Of a stretch of 64,000 bases of DNA, positions 34,161-41,741 are shown piece by piece (the first letter of the stretch is position 1; each line of letters opens with the position of its first letter). A model generated the notes under the pieces. The model saw only the letters and a program-made list of their open reading frames with translations, was not told the origin of the DNA and did no database searches. A program made the translations under genes and the position numbers. Source of the stretch: Glycomyces sp. L485 (lineage in GTDB: Bacteria > Actinomycetota > Actinomycetes > Mycobacteriales > Micromonosporaceae); contig NZ_JAKZEW010000002.1 of NCBI RefSeq assembly GCF_022548875.1, positions 186,898-250,897 of the forward strand, in the 5' to 3' direction.

Positions 34161-34205
34161 GGTTACCCACCCTGGTTGCTGAGCTGAGGGTGGGCGTAGG
34201 TAACC
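34161..34205. repeat. Bulged hairpin upstream of the recombinase module
   Basis: GGTTACC (34161-34167) pairs with GGTAACC (34199-34205), and CACCCT (34168-34173) with AGGGTG (34187-34192), leaving a six-base bulge (34193-34198) and a 13-base loop. Confidence 0.65.
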
Positions 34206-34206
34206 G

Positions 34207-34226
34207 GGAGGGTGCGCGCACCCTCC
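34207..34226. repeat. Perfect 20-bp palindrome
   Basis: GGAGGGTGCGCGCACCCTCC is perfectly self-complementary and directly follows the bulged hairpin. Its AGGGTG half-sites match those of the neighbouring palindromes. Confidence 0.8.
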
Positions 34227-34277
34227 TAGTCTGAGCGCGCGCAGTAACCGCTGGGCACAAAAAACTGTATCGAAATA

Positions 34278-34306
34278 TTGACTCACGGTGATGCTGCGAG
34301 TATAAT
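34278..34306 (+). promoter_or_regulatory. Near-consensus promoter for the recombinase module
   Basis: TTGACT (34278-34283) and TATAAT (34301-34306) with an exact 17-bp spacer, in a locally AT-rich stretch of a GC-rich genome. It points toward the small gene at 34490 and the recombinase, leaving a leader of about 175 bp. Confidence 0.75.
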
Positions 34307-34489
34307 TTATGGCTGCCTGGATCGCTCGATGCTCGGTGGGACGCCCGCCTTGCCGTATATCTTCTCATCACCCGACGCTGAGCTGCCTGCTCTGGGCAAC
34401 TCTTCTGGCGTCACCGCAGCTGCTCCACTGCCGAACCCGCGGCCGACTCCGCCTGGCTTGATGGGCCGCCGGAGCGGAGCTACCTTCAC

Positions 34490-34714
34490 ATGCCACGTCC
34501 TCGTCGGCGCCTGTACGGGCCGGTAGTCGCGATGACTGGCCGGGACCACTCGATCCGGGTCACCGGGGAACGGCGGCGGCACATCGACACCCGCCGCCTG
34601 GCCAAAGCGCTGGTGCGCATCGCCATCCGTGACCGCGAGCCCGAAAACCACGGGCGTGAGCCGCAGGGCGTGATCGACCGCGACAGTGAACCGGGTACGG
34701 AGGGGCAGCGATGA
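34490..34714 (+). CDS. Small basic protein coupled to the recombinase
   Basis: A 74-residue, highly charged protein (MPRPRRRLYGPVVAM, then RDHSIRVTGERRRHIDTRRL, AKALVRIAIRDREPE). No family recognised. Its stop overlaps the recombinase start by ATGA, and it sits between the strong promoter and the recombinase. Small basic proteins in this position can be accessory DNA-binding proteins, such as a directionality factor, but that is only inference from position. Confidence 0.5.
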   Translation: MPRPRRRLYGPVVAMTGRDHSIRVTGERRRHIDTRRLAKALVRIAIRDREPENHGREPQGVIDRDSEPGTEGQR

Positions 34715-36492
34715 GAGGACCGAACAGCAAGGCGAGCAGCGGCGCTTGGCACGCGGGGAGGGCGGTGCTGTATCTGCGGGTCTCCGACCCCAAGCAGGTC
34801 AACACCGACTACGACCCCGAGGGCAACTCGATCCCCGCCCAGCGCAAGGCCTGCGCTGCCCTGGCGGCCGATCTGGGGCTGACTGTGGTCGACGAGTACG
34901 TCGAGCCGGGCCGCTCGGCTAAGGCCATCGACCGCCGACCGGCCTTCGGCGCGATGATGGAACGCGTCCGCACCCGCGGCGACGTCGACGTCATCCTCAT
35001 CTACATGCGCAGCCGGATCTTCCGCAACGCAACCGACGCCGCACTGACCCGCCGGGAGCTGAAAGGGCTGGGAGTATCGCTCCTGTCGGTCAAGGATCCG
35101 ACCGCCGAGACCATCTCCGGGGAGATGCTCGCCGGCATCCTCGACGTGGTCAACGAGTTTCAGTCGAAGGCCGCCGGAGACGACATCGCCTACAAGATGG
35201 AGGCCATGGCCCAGCGCGGCGGGACGCCGAACCGCACCAGACTGGGCTACCTCAACTCGGTCGAGACCATCGAAGGACGGTCCGTGCGCACCGTCGTGCC
35301 CGACCCGGAGCGAGCGCCGCTGGTGCGGATGCTGTTCGAGCGGTACGCGACGGGGCAATACACCTTCGCGCAGCTGCGCGAGGCCGCCACCACCGCCGGA
35401 CTGCGCACCCGACCGACCAAGCGTTATCCTGCCGGGACACCCGTCTCGATGCACACCCTGGGCCGGATCCTGCGGGACCGCTACTACCTCGGCAAGGTTC
35501 CCTATAAAGGACGCGAGTACGACGGGCGGCACGAGCCGTTGGTGACCGCCGAGCTGTTCAACCGGGTCCAAGAGGTGCTCTACCAGCAGCGCCAGGCGGG
35601 GGTGCGCGAGCGCAAATGGGACCACTTCCTCAAAGGTCTGGTCCGCTGCCCCCGCTGCAAGCAGCGCCTGACCATCGAGCGGGGAAAGTCCAAGACCGGG
35701 CGGTTCTACTTCTACTACCTGTGCCTGGGTCGCGCCCACGGCGAATGCGACCTGCCCAGGCTCCCGGTGACCGCCGTCGAGGACCACGTCGCGGTCCACT
35801 GGGCCACCATCGCCCTCACTTCGGCCGAGGCTGATGAGGTCCGGTCCCATCTGGCCGCCGTGCTCGAAGCCGAGGAACGCACCTCCAAGGCCATGCGCGA
35901 CCAGCTGACACGCGAGCGAGGCCGCCTCGAAGCGCAGGAGGACCAGTACGTGGAGCTGGTCGGGCACCCGGACTGGCCCGCCGACAAACTCACCGCCAAG
36001 ATCCGCGACCTGCGACTCAAGAAGACCGCCATCGACGAACAACTCGACCGATCCGACGCCGCCGAGCTGGTCCAGGCCCGCGAGACGGTCGAGATACTCC
36101 TGGAGTTCCTCGCCGACCCGAAGGCGGTCTACCGGCGCGTGGCCGATGCCGACAGGAAGGTCCTCAACCAGATCTGCTTCGCCGGGCTCTACCTCGACCG
36201 CGGCACCCACGGCCCGCGCATCGAACGGAGCGAGCACGGCTCCGTCGTCGAACCGCTGCTGAAGCTGGCCAGGCCCCGGAAAGCCAGAAGCGGCGCCGCT
36301 CCGGAGAACAACGCCGCCACTGAAAACGGTTTTCAAAAACCCATGGGTTCAAACAATGAACCCTACGTGCGCGAGGTGGGAGTTGAACCCACACGTCCTT
36401 TCGGACACTGGCACCTGAAGCCAGCGCGTCTGCCATTCCGCCACTCGCGCTCGCGAGCGGCGGAATCTGAAGCACAGGTGCCACTCGCGTGA
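34711..36492 (+). CDS. Large serine recombinase (integrase)
   Basis: A 593-residue large serine integrase. The catalytic domain (about 17-150) has AVLYLRVSDPKQVNTDY with Ser26 as nucleophile and the Arg-bearing IYMRSRIFRNATDAAL. The recombinase domain (about 160-290) contains RGGTPNRTRLGYLN and LGRILRDRYYLGKV; the zinc-ribbon domain has CPRCKQ (about 311) with a later CLGRAHGEC; a coiled-coil follows (about 385-460). The last ~45 residues are the translation of the overlapping tRNA-Leu gene (36368-36450) and are probably not native, so this end lies at the attachment junction. The catalytic part is intact. Confidence 0.92.
   Translation: MRGPNSKASSGAWHAGRAVLYLRVSDPKQVNTDYDPEGNSIPAQRKACAALAADLGLTVVDEYVEPGRSAKAIDRRPAFGAMMERVRTRGDVDVILIYMRSRIFRNATDAALTRRELKGLGVSLLSVKDPTAETISGEMLAGILDVVNEFQSKAAGDDIAYKMEAMAQRGGTPNRTRLGYLNSVETIEGRSVRTVVPDPERAPLVRMLFERYATGQYTFAQLREAATTAGLRTRPTKRYPAGTPVSMHTLGRILRDRYYLGKVPYKGREYDGRHEPLVTAELFNRVQEVLYQQRQAGVRERKWDHFLKGLVRCPRCKQRLTIERGKSKTGRFYFYYLCLGRAHGECDLPRLPVTAVEDHVAVHWATIALTSAEADEVRSHLAAVLEAEERTSKAMRDQLTRERGRLEAQEDQYVELVGHPDWPADKLTAKIRDLRLKKTAIDEQLDRSDAAELVQARETVEILLEFLADPKAVYRRVADADRKVLNQICFAGLYLDRGTHGPRIERSEHGSVVEPLLKLARPRKARSGAAPENNAATENGFQKPMGSNNEPYVREVGVEPTRPFGHWHLKPARLPFRHSRSRAAESEAQVPLA
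36368..36450 (-). tRNA. tRNA-Leu (anticodon CAG)
   Basis: Read on the minus strand, GCGCGAG (5', complement of 36444-36450) pairs with CTCGCGC (complement of 36369-36375) to form the acceptor stem. It has a Leu-type long variable arm (TGTCCGAAAGGACG), the T-arm GGGTTCAACTCCC and the anticodon loop CTTCAGG with CAG at 36415-36417. The sequence is close to E. coli tRNA-Leu(CAG). CCA is not encoded. The 3' half is overlapped on the other strand by the recombinase, so it is the likely integration target. Confidence 0.95.
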
Positions 36493-36579
36493 GTGTGTCG
36501 GCGAAGCCGACGCGACGATACTACCCTGCCCGGTCTCCAGACAGCGACAGGGTATTGCCCTCGCTGAGCGCTGCGCCAC

Positions 36580-37557
36580 TCACAGCAGCGTGCGGAGCCT
36601 GCCGACCGGCATGCCGCCGCCGTAGACCTCGGGCCACACCAGTTCTTCGATCATGGTCTGGGCCTCTTCGGGGAACGTGTACCCGGCCATGGTCTGAAGC
36701 GCCCGCAACGCCACCGGCATCGAGGCCCGGCCCGCGCCGTCGTCGATCTTCACCGCGACCGCGCCCACGCCTGGGACGGCCACCGCGTGCAGTCCTTCGG
36801 CCCCGACCTTTGCGAGCAGCCCCGGTACGGCCAGCATCGAACGCGAGTCCGAGCCCTCCGTGCCGTCGACCAGCCGCGGGTGGGCGCGCATCGCGTCCGC
36901 CACCGTCCGCTCCATTGTCCCGGCCTTGGCCGCGACCAGGCGTGCGTACGCCACGGCCAGCCCTCTCAGGGGCACGGCCAGCACGGGTGCGCCGCAGCCG
37001 TCGACGCCGGTCGCCGCGACCGGCTCGCCGCACATCTCCTCGACGGTCGCCGAGATCTGCTCCTGCAGCGGGTGCAGTGGCTCCCGGTACGTCGCGGGGT
37101 CCCAGTCGTTCGCGGCGCACGTCGCGAGCATCGCCGAGTGCTTGCCCGAGCAGCTCATGTACACCCGGCGCGCGCCCCCGCCCATTGCGATGACCGCGCG
37201 CCGCGAGGCCGGGTCGCCGGGCAGGTCGGGCGGGCACTGGAGCTGGTCCTCGCCCAGGCCGGCGTGCCTGAGCACTGAGTCGACCTGCGCGATGTGCATC
37301 GGCTCGCCCTTGTGGCTGGCCGAGGCGATCGCGAGGTCGGCGTCCGTGTCGGGCTTCCATCCGGCGCGCATCATCGCGAGCGCCTGGAGCGGCTTGGCCG
37401 AGGAGCGCGCGAACACCGGCGCGGTGACGTCGCCGATGGAGGCGAGCACCCGCCCGTCGGGATCGGTCACGGCCACGGAGCCCCGGTGGAAGCTCTCGGC
37501 GAAGCCGGATCGGACGAGTTCTGCGACGGGTTCGCCGCCGCGGTAGGCAGAAGTCAT
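36580..37557 (-). CDS. Asparaginase II family protein
   Basis: A 325-residue protein of the bacterial L-asparaginase II type (PF06089), unrelated to classical AnsA/AnsB. Conserved blocks are HRGSVAVTDPDGRVLASIGD (near 24-43), RSSAKPLQALAMM, SASHKGEPMHIAQV, MSCSGKHSAMLATC, GVDGCGAPVLAVPLRGLA and a C-terminal VKIDDGAGRASMPVALRAL. It would hydrolyse asparagine to aspartate and ammonia. The ATG at 37557 is preferred because the 26 upstream residues to 37635 overlap the ygfZ end. It follows ygfZ by 22 bp and probably shares its transcript. Confidence 0.88.
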   Translation of the reverse strand: MTSAYRGGEPVAELVRSGFAESFHRGSVAVTDPDGRVLASIGDVTAPVFARSSAKPLQALAMMRAGWKPDTDADLAIASASHKGEPMHIAQVDSVLRHAGLGEDQLQCPPDLPGDPASRRAVIAMGGGARRVYMSCSGKHSAMLATCAANDWDPATYREPLHPLQEQISATVEEMCGEPVAATGVDGCGAPVLAVPLRGLAVAYARLVAAKAGTMERTVADAMRAHPRLVDGTEGSDSRSMLAVPGLLAKVGAEGLHAVAVPGVGAVAVKIDDGAGRASMPVALRALQTMAGYTFPEEAQTMIEELVWPEVYGGGMPVGRLRTLL

Positions 37558-37579
37558 ACCGCGGAGACTAACGCCGGAT

Positions 37580-38635
37580 TCACTGGTGCGCTGCCTGATC
37601 TCCCACGATGAGACGCGCATCCGCCTCTGCGGCAACGTTTCGCCTGAGCATCGCGAGGGCGATCTGGCCCTCCTCGAAGTGCTGGGCGGCTGTGCCGATG
37701 AAGCCGACCTCCTTGCCGTCCGAAGTCACCGGGGTCCCGGTCGCGGGAGGGTGCTCGTCGGTGCCGTCCAAGTGGAGCCGGACCAGTCGCCGCGGCGGCT
37801 GCCCCAGGTGGTGGACCTTCGCGACCGTCTCCTGGCCGCGGTAGCAGCCCTTGTCGAGATGGATTGCGGCGGTGAGCCAGTACGGCACCTCGTGGGGGAC
37901 GGTGCGCTCGTCGGTGTCGACGCCGAATCGCGGCCATGCGGCCGCGACGCGCAGCGCGTCGAACGCCCACGAGCCGGCCACGGCGGCGTCCGGGTCCTCT
38001 TCTCGGATGGCGGCGATCTCGTCGCGCCGGACGAGCCGGTCGAAGGTGCCGGTCGTGAGCGTGTCGGTGCGGCGGACCCATCCGCCGCCCCCGACGGCCT
38101 TGCCGGGGTAGACGGCCGTCGGGACCGCCTGGAGGTCCTTGGCGGCGAACTTGGCCATCGGCACCGGCTGCTTCACCGGACCGTCGCCTTCGCTCTCTGC
38201 CGCGGTGTAGGTGAACAGCGCCCACGCCCCGGAGGCGTCGCGGATGTCGACCTCGGTGCGGAACTTCATGAGCTCCAAGAACTTGAGCAGTCCTTCACCG
38301 TCGCCGGGCTCAGTGTCGAGCCAGACGGTCTCGCCGTCGTCGAAGACGTTCGCGTGATGCTCGACCCGCCCGGTCGGCGACAGGAACAGCGTCTCGGTGC
38401 CCTCGTTCGGGCGCAGGCTCGTCAGGTGCTGGGTCGACAGGGAGTGCAGCCATTCGAGGCGCGCCGCCCCGGTGACGGCTATGACTTCGCGGTCGGAGCG
38501 GTCGAAGACCGCTCCGCGCTCGGCCGCCGCCCGCTGCTCGGTGAGCGGGCCGCCGTAGTGCCAGGCGACCCTTCCGCCTTCGTTCGCGACCGCTCCGGGC
38601 AGATCCAGCAGGGGGGACGCGGCTATGTCGGTCAT
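37580..38635 (-). CDS. ygfZ: Folate-binding YgfZ-type iron-sulfur repair protein
   Basis: A 351-residue tetrahydrofolate-dependent protein of the GcvT fold that helps build or repair iron-sulfur clusters. The diagnostic K-G-C-Y-x-G-Q-E motif is present as LDKGCYRGQETVAKVHHLG (near 258-276). The N-terminal GcvT-like part contains RSDREVIAVTGAARLEWLHS and LFLSPTGRVEHHANVF. The start ATG at 38635 overlaps the fur stop (ATGA), so fur and ygfZ are co-translated; the open frame further upstream is a shadow of the fur gene. The neighbour pabC (divergent) matches mycobacterial Rv0811c-Rv0812, from memory. Confidence 0.92.
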   Translation of the reverse strand: MTDIAASPLLDLPGAVANEGGRVAWHYGGPLTEQRAAAERGAVFDRSDREVIAVTGAARLEWLHSLSTQHLTSLRPNEGTETLFLSPTGRVEHHANVFDDGETVWLDTEPGDGEGLLKFLELMKFRTEVDIRDASGAWALFTYTAAESEGDGPVKQPVPMAKFAAKDLQAVPTAVYPGKAVGGGGWVRRTDTLTTGTFDRLVRRDEIAAIREEDPDAAVAGSWAFDALRVAAAWPRFGVDTDERTVPHEVPYWLTAAIHLDKGCYRGQETVAKVHHLGQPPRRLVRLHLDGTDEHPPATGTPVTSDGKEVGFIGTAAQHFEEGQIALAMLRRNVAAEADARLIVGDQAAHQ

Positions 38636-39069
38636 CGCTTCTCCAAGCATTCGGCGCAGGTTCCGAACACGGCGACGTGGCCGACGTCGAGGACGAATCC
38701 GGTCCGGTCGGCCACCTCCTTGCGCGCGTCCGCGAACACCGCTGGTTCGACTTCGGTGATCCGCCCGCACCGGTGGCACACCAGATGGGCGTGCCCCCGG
38801 TCGCCGGCGAGGTGGTAGGTGGGGGCGCCGTGGGAGAGGTGGGTGTGGGAGACGAGCTGGAGCTCTTCGAGGAGGTCCAGCGTGCGGTAGACGGTGGTGA
38901 TGTTCACGCCTTCGACGCGGTCTCTGATGCGTTCGTGGATCTGTTCTGGCGTGGCGTGTCCGAGCTCGCGCACCGCTTCGAGCACGAGCTGGCGCTGCGC
39001 GGTCATGCGCATGCCTTTGGAGCGCAGCACCGCCGCCAGTTGCGTCTGTGACTCGGCTTCGGTGGGCAT
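38632..39069 (-). CDS. Fur-family metal-dependent regulator
   Basis: A 145-residue Fur protein. The winged helix is RMTAQRQLVLEAVRELGHAT followed by TTVYRTLDLLEELQLVSH. The dimerisation domain has the metal ligands GHAHLVCHRCGRI (His93, His95, Cys98, Cys101) and a second CxxC, CAEC (Cys138, Cys141), the structural zinc site. Whether it senses iron, zinc or peroxide cannot be read off. It overlaps ygfZ, an iron-sulfur protein, by four bases, which fits an iron-related role but does not prove it. It diverges from pabC. Confidence 0.9.
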   Translation of the reverse strand: MPTEAESQTQLAAVLRSKGMRMTAQRQLVLEAVRELGHATPEQIHERIRDRVEGVNITTVYRTLDLLEELQLVSHTHLSHGAPTYHLAGDRGHAHLVCHRCGRITEVEPAVFADARKEVADRTGFVLDVGHVAVFGTCAECLEKR

Positions 39070-39107
39070 GTCTGCATCGTACTTCCCATCGGGAGCAGAA
39101 TGACCTC

Positions 39108-39962
39108 ATGGCAACAGTGACTGCGGTACTGCATCGAGGCGTCGTCGACTCCGACGAGCCGATCCTGTGCGCCGACGACCTCGGGGTGCTCCGGGGCGAC
39201 GGCGTGTTCGAGACGATCAACGTGCGCCAGGGGAAGGCGTTCCTCCTCGACGAGCACCTGGCTCGCATGGCGAACTCGGCCCTGCGCATGGAGTTCGAGC
39301 TGCCCGACCGGGCCGAGATGGCCGAGCTCGCCGAGCAGGCGCTGGCGGCGTGGCGCGAGCGCGGGACCGGCGAGGCCGCGCTGCGCCTGGTCGCCACGCG
39401 CGGGCGAGAGCACGGCGGGCCGCTGACGGTGTTCGCGACTATCGACCCTGTTCCGAGAGCGCGGATCCTGCCCAGGCGCGACGGCCTGCGGCTCGTGACG
39501 GCCTCGTTGGGCGTGGATGCCGATGCGCGGGGGAGGGCCCCGTGGCTTCTAGGCGGGGTGAAGGCCTTGTCGTACGCCTCGATGATGTCGGTCTTGCGCT
39601 GGGCGAAGTCGCAGGGAGCGGACGATGCCCTGTGGGTCTCGGCGGACGGCTACGCACTGGAGGGTCCGACGTCGTCGCTGGTGTGGCTCGACGGGGACAC
39701 GCTCTGCACGACGCCTGTGTCGACGGGGATCCTGCCGGGGACGACGAGCGCGTTCCTGCTGGGCAACGCCGAGCGGATCGGTCTGCGGACGGCCGAGCGG
39801 CTGATCGCGGTCGAGGACCTGGTGAAGGCGGAGGGGATCTGGCTGACCTCGTCGGTCCGAGGTGTGGCGTTTATCACTTCTATTGACGATCAGAGTGTCG
39901 CTCAGCGACCTGACATCACTGCTGAGCTGGAAAAACTCGCGGGATTCGAGGTGCCTTCGTAA
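39108..39962 (+). CDS. pabC: Aminodeoxychorismate lyase (class IV aminotransferase)
   Basis: A 284-residue PLP enzyme of fold type IV. LGVLRGDGVFETINVRQGK (about 24-42), FLLDEHLARMANSAL, the PLP-lysine stretch GGVKALSYASMMSVLRWAK and the late LVWLDGDTLCTTPVSTGILP match the PabC/branched-chain aminotransferase pattern. It would convert 4-amino-4-deoxychorismate to 4-aminobenzoate for folate. The exact substrate within the family is inferred from synteny beside ygfZ. ATG at 39108 was chosen over 39048, which lies in the fur gene. Confidence 0.82.
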   Translation: MATVTAVLHRGVVDSDEPILCADDLGVLRGDGVFETINVRQGKAFLLDEHLARMANSALRMEFELPDRAEMAELAEQALAAWRERGTGEAALRLVATRGREHGGPLTVFATIDPVPRARILPRRDGLRLVTASLGVDADARGRAPWLLGGVKALSYASMMSVLRWAKSQGADDALWVSADGYALEGPTSSLVWLDGDTLCTTPVSTGILPGTTSAFLLGNAERIGLRTAERLIAVEDLVKAEGIWLTSSVRGVAFITSIDDQSVAQRPDITAELEKLAGFEVPS

Positions 39963-40159
39963 CGGTTTCGCATCGTTTCCCAGGCTTCTCTCAGCCTCGC
40001 CACAGGCCACGCTCAGAGACGGTCCTCATAGTAATAATCGTTCCGGTCACGCCGACAAGCCGAACAGAGGGACATGGGCAGTCTTCTGGGAGGCACGGAA
40101 CAATCCGGGGGCACATAACCGGTCAGGGCAATCGGGCACAGCTCGACCGGTGCCAATGA

Positions 40160-40180
40160 AAAGTGGAGCTCCTCCACTTT
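40160..40180. repeat. Palindrome with 9-bp arms
   Basis: AAAGTGGAG (40160-40168), spacer CTC, CTCCACTTT (40172-40180). It lies four bases before the terminator stem and may add a second stem or be a protein site. Confidence 0.55.
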
Positions 40181-40183
40181 ATC

Positions 40184-40217
40184 GGGGCCGCAGCGAATGG
40201 GCAAGCGCTGCGGCCCC
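40184..40217. terminator. Bidirectional terminator hairpin
   Basis: GGGGCCGCAGCG (40184-40195) pairs perfectly with CGCTGCGGCCCC (40206-40217) across a 10-base loop, between the convergent pabC and glcD-like genes. It can serve both. Confidence 0.85.
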
Positions 40218-40309
40218 ATTAACGTGTCACAGGGCCGACACGAATCGGCATCCCGGCGACCGAAGCCGCAGCCGGGCCGCTCTCTTGGCGACGACCGGTG
40301 CCGCGAGTC

Positions 40310-41671
40310 TCAGCCGGCGAGGACCTTGCCGGGGTTGAGAATCCCCAGTGGATCGAGCGCGTGCTTGATGCGGCGCTGCACGGCCAGGTTCACCGGGTCC
40401 ACTTCCCGCTCCAGCCAATCACGCTTGAGCAGTCCCACCCCGTGCTCGCCGGTGATGGTCCCGCCCATCGCCAGCGCCATCTCCAGGATCTCGTCGAACG
40501 CCGCCCTCCCGGCCGCCACCGACGCCTCGTCCTCGGGGTGGACCACGATGTTCGGGTGCAGGTTGCCGTCGCCGGCGTGGGCGATCACGCCGATCACCAC
40601 GCCGTGTCGCTCCGCCGAGGCCGCGACGCCGTCGAGTGCCTCGGCCAGGCGCGAGCGCGGGACGGCCACGTCGTCCACCAGGACCGTGCCCATCCGCTCC
40701 ATGGCGTGGTAGGCGGAGCGGCGCGACTCCAGCAGCGCGTCGGCCTCGGCCGCGTCGGTCGCCCGGTAGACCTCGGCGGCGCCGGCGTCCTCGCAGAGCC
40801 GCTCGATCTCGGCCAGTTCGGCGACGGGATCGGTGTCGGCCGCGACCAGCAGCAGCGCTGCGGCGTCGACCGGCAGGCCCATGGGCCGCAGGTCTTCGAG
40901 GGCTCGCAGGTGGACGTTGTCGATGAGTTCGAGCAGGCTCGGCTGGGCGCCGGAGGACATGATCGCGGTGACCGCGCGCCCGGCAGCGGCGGTGGTGTCG
41001 AAGACCGCGGCGAGGGTGAGCCGGTCGGCCGGGATCGGCGAGAGCTTCAAGGTCGCCTCTGTGATGACTCCGAGCGTGCCTTCCGAACCGCAGAACAGCC
41101 TGGCGAGGTCGTAGCCGGCCACGCCCTTCGCCGTGCGGCGCCCGCAGCGCATGACCTCCCCGGAGGCGAGCACGACTTCGAGGCCGAGGACGTACTCGGC
41201 GGTGACGCCGTACTTGACGCAGCACATGCCGCCGGCGGCGGTGGCGATGTTGCCGCCGATGGTCGAGGTCTCCCACGAGCCCGGGTCGGGCGCGTAGCGC
41301 AGCCGGTACTCGGCGGCGGCCTTGGAGATCGCGGCGTTGCGGACGCCCGGCTGGCATACCGCGGTGCGGTCGACCGGGTCGAGCGAGACGATCGCGTCCA
41401 TTCCGGAGACGTCGAGGAGGATCGCGCCGTCGACGGCGGTGGCCGAGCCGGCCAGGCCGGTGCGCGCCCCCTGCGGCACCACGGGCACCCGCAGTTCGCT
41501 GGCCAGTCGCAGGACCGCGGACACCTCCTCGGTCGAGCGGGCCCGGACCAGCGCGGCGGCGCGACCGGGTTCGACGAGGCGAGCGTGGTCGACAGAGTGA
41601 GCGGCGATGATGTCGCCGTCGAAGACGGCGGTGACGCCCGCGTCGGTGAGCGCGGAATGCAGATCAGTCAT
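40310..41671 (-). CDS. FAD-linked oxidase, GlcD-like (glycolate oxidase / D-lactate dehydrogenase type)
   Basis: A 453-residue FAD-binding 2-hydroxyacid oxidase. The PCMH-type FAD site is VPVVPQGARTGLAGSATAVD (about 63-82) with TSTIGGNIATAAGGMCCVKY and DLARLFCGSEGTLGVITEA. The C-terminal HIS-bearing part has AHAGDGNLHPNIVVHPEDE and TGEHGVGLLKRDWLEREVD. It could act on glycolate, D-lactate or a related 2-hydroxyacid; the substrate is not determinable here. Upstream lies an operator-like palindrome at 41681-41698 just before the start codon, suggesting repression by a GntR-like regulator encoded elsewhere. Confidence 0.88.
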   Translation of the reverse strand: MTDLHSALTDAGVTAVFDGDIIAAHSVDHARLVEPGRAAALVRARSTEEVSAVLRLASELRVPVVPQGARTGLAGSATAVDGAILLDVSGMDAIVSLDPVDRTAVCQPGVRNAAISKAAAEYRLRYAPDPGSWETSTIGGNIATAAGGMCCVKYGVTAEYVLGLEVVLASGEVMRCGRRTAKGVAGYDLARLFCGSEGTLGVITEATLKLSPIPADRLTLAAVFDTTAAAGRAVTAIMSSGAQPSLLELIDNVHLRALEDLRPMGLPVDAAALLLVAADTDPVAELAEIERLCEDAGAAEVYRATDAAEADALLESRRSAYHAMERMGTVLVDDVAVPRSRLAEALDGVAASAERHGVVIGVIAHAGDGNLHPNIVVHPEDEASVAAGRAAFDEILEMALAMGGTITGEHGVGLLKRDWLEREVDPVNLAVQRRIKHALDPLGILNPGKVLAG

Positions 41672-41680
41672 TGAAAATCC

Positions 41681-41698
41681 TATATCCTATAGGATATA
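41681..41698. promoter_or_regulatory. Operator-like palindrome at the glcD start
   Basis: TATATCCTATAGGATATA is a perfect 18-bp palindrome, strikingly AT-rich for this genome. Its edge is nine bases from the ATG of the oxidase gene, overlapping the ribosome-binding and probable promoter region (TATACT-like box just upstream on the minus strand). GntR-type or other dimeric repressor binding is the natural reading. Confidence 0.75.
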
Positions 41699-41741
41699 TA
41701 GTATAGGGTGTGGCGGTCGGTCGGGCTTTCGCTTCCCAAGC

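Larger units (their letters stand above)
33557..34489. other. Palindrome-rich, gene-free control region
   Basis: About 930 bp with no convincing gene. It contains the palindromes at 34067-34082, 34161-34205 and 34207-34226, all built on AGGGTG/CACCCT, and a near-consensus promoter at 34278-34306. An origin of transfer or replication, or a regulator-binding control region for the recombinase module, are possible. Confidence 0.5.
17340..36450. mobile_element. Accessory defence/mobile island bounded by tRNA-Leu
   Basis: Between the DEDDh exonuclease and tRNA-Leu(CAG) almost every gene is accessory: a GHKL-nuclease, DUF397/DUF5753 genes, type I restriction-modification, an ISAs1-like element, decayed fragments, a replication-relaxation gene and a large serine recombinase whose C-terminus overlaps the tRNA. 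Both flanks are ordinary actinobacterial core genes. The right boundary is supported by the tRNA/recombinase junction; the left boundary is a guess, because I found no second copy of the tRNA 3' end. It is probably a composite of several insertions. Confidence 0.45.
39963..40309. other. Convergent intergenic region pabC / glcD
   Basis: About 350 bp. It contains a near-perfect palindrome (40160-40180) and a strong terminator hairpin (40184-40217). A short minus-strand frame (40013-40219) ends with MSLCSACRRDRNDYYYEDRL; I do not claim it as a gene. Confidence 0.6.

Noticed and set aside
40013-40219. 68-codon minus-strand frame in the pabC–glcD gap
   Set aside because: It runs through the terminator hairpin and palindrome; only its last 20 residues look protein-like.
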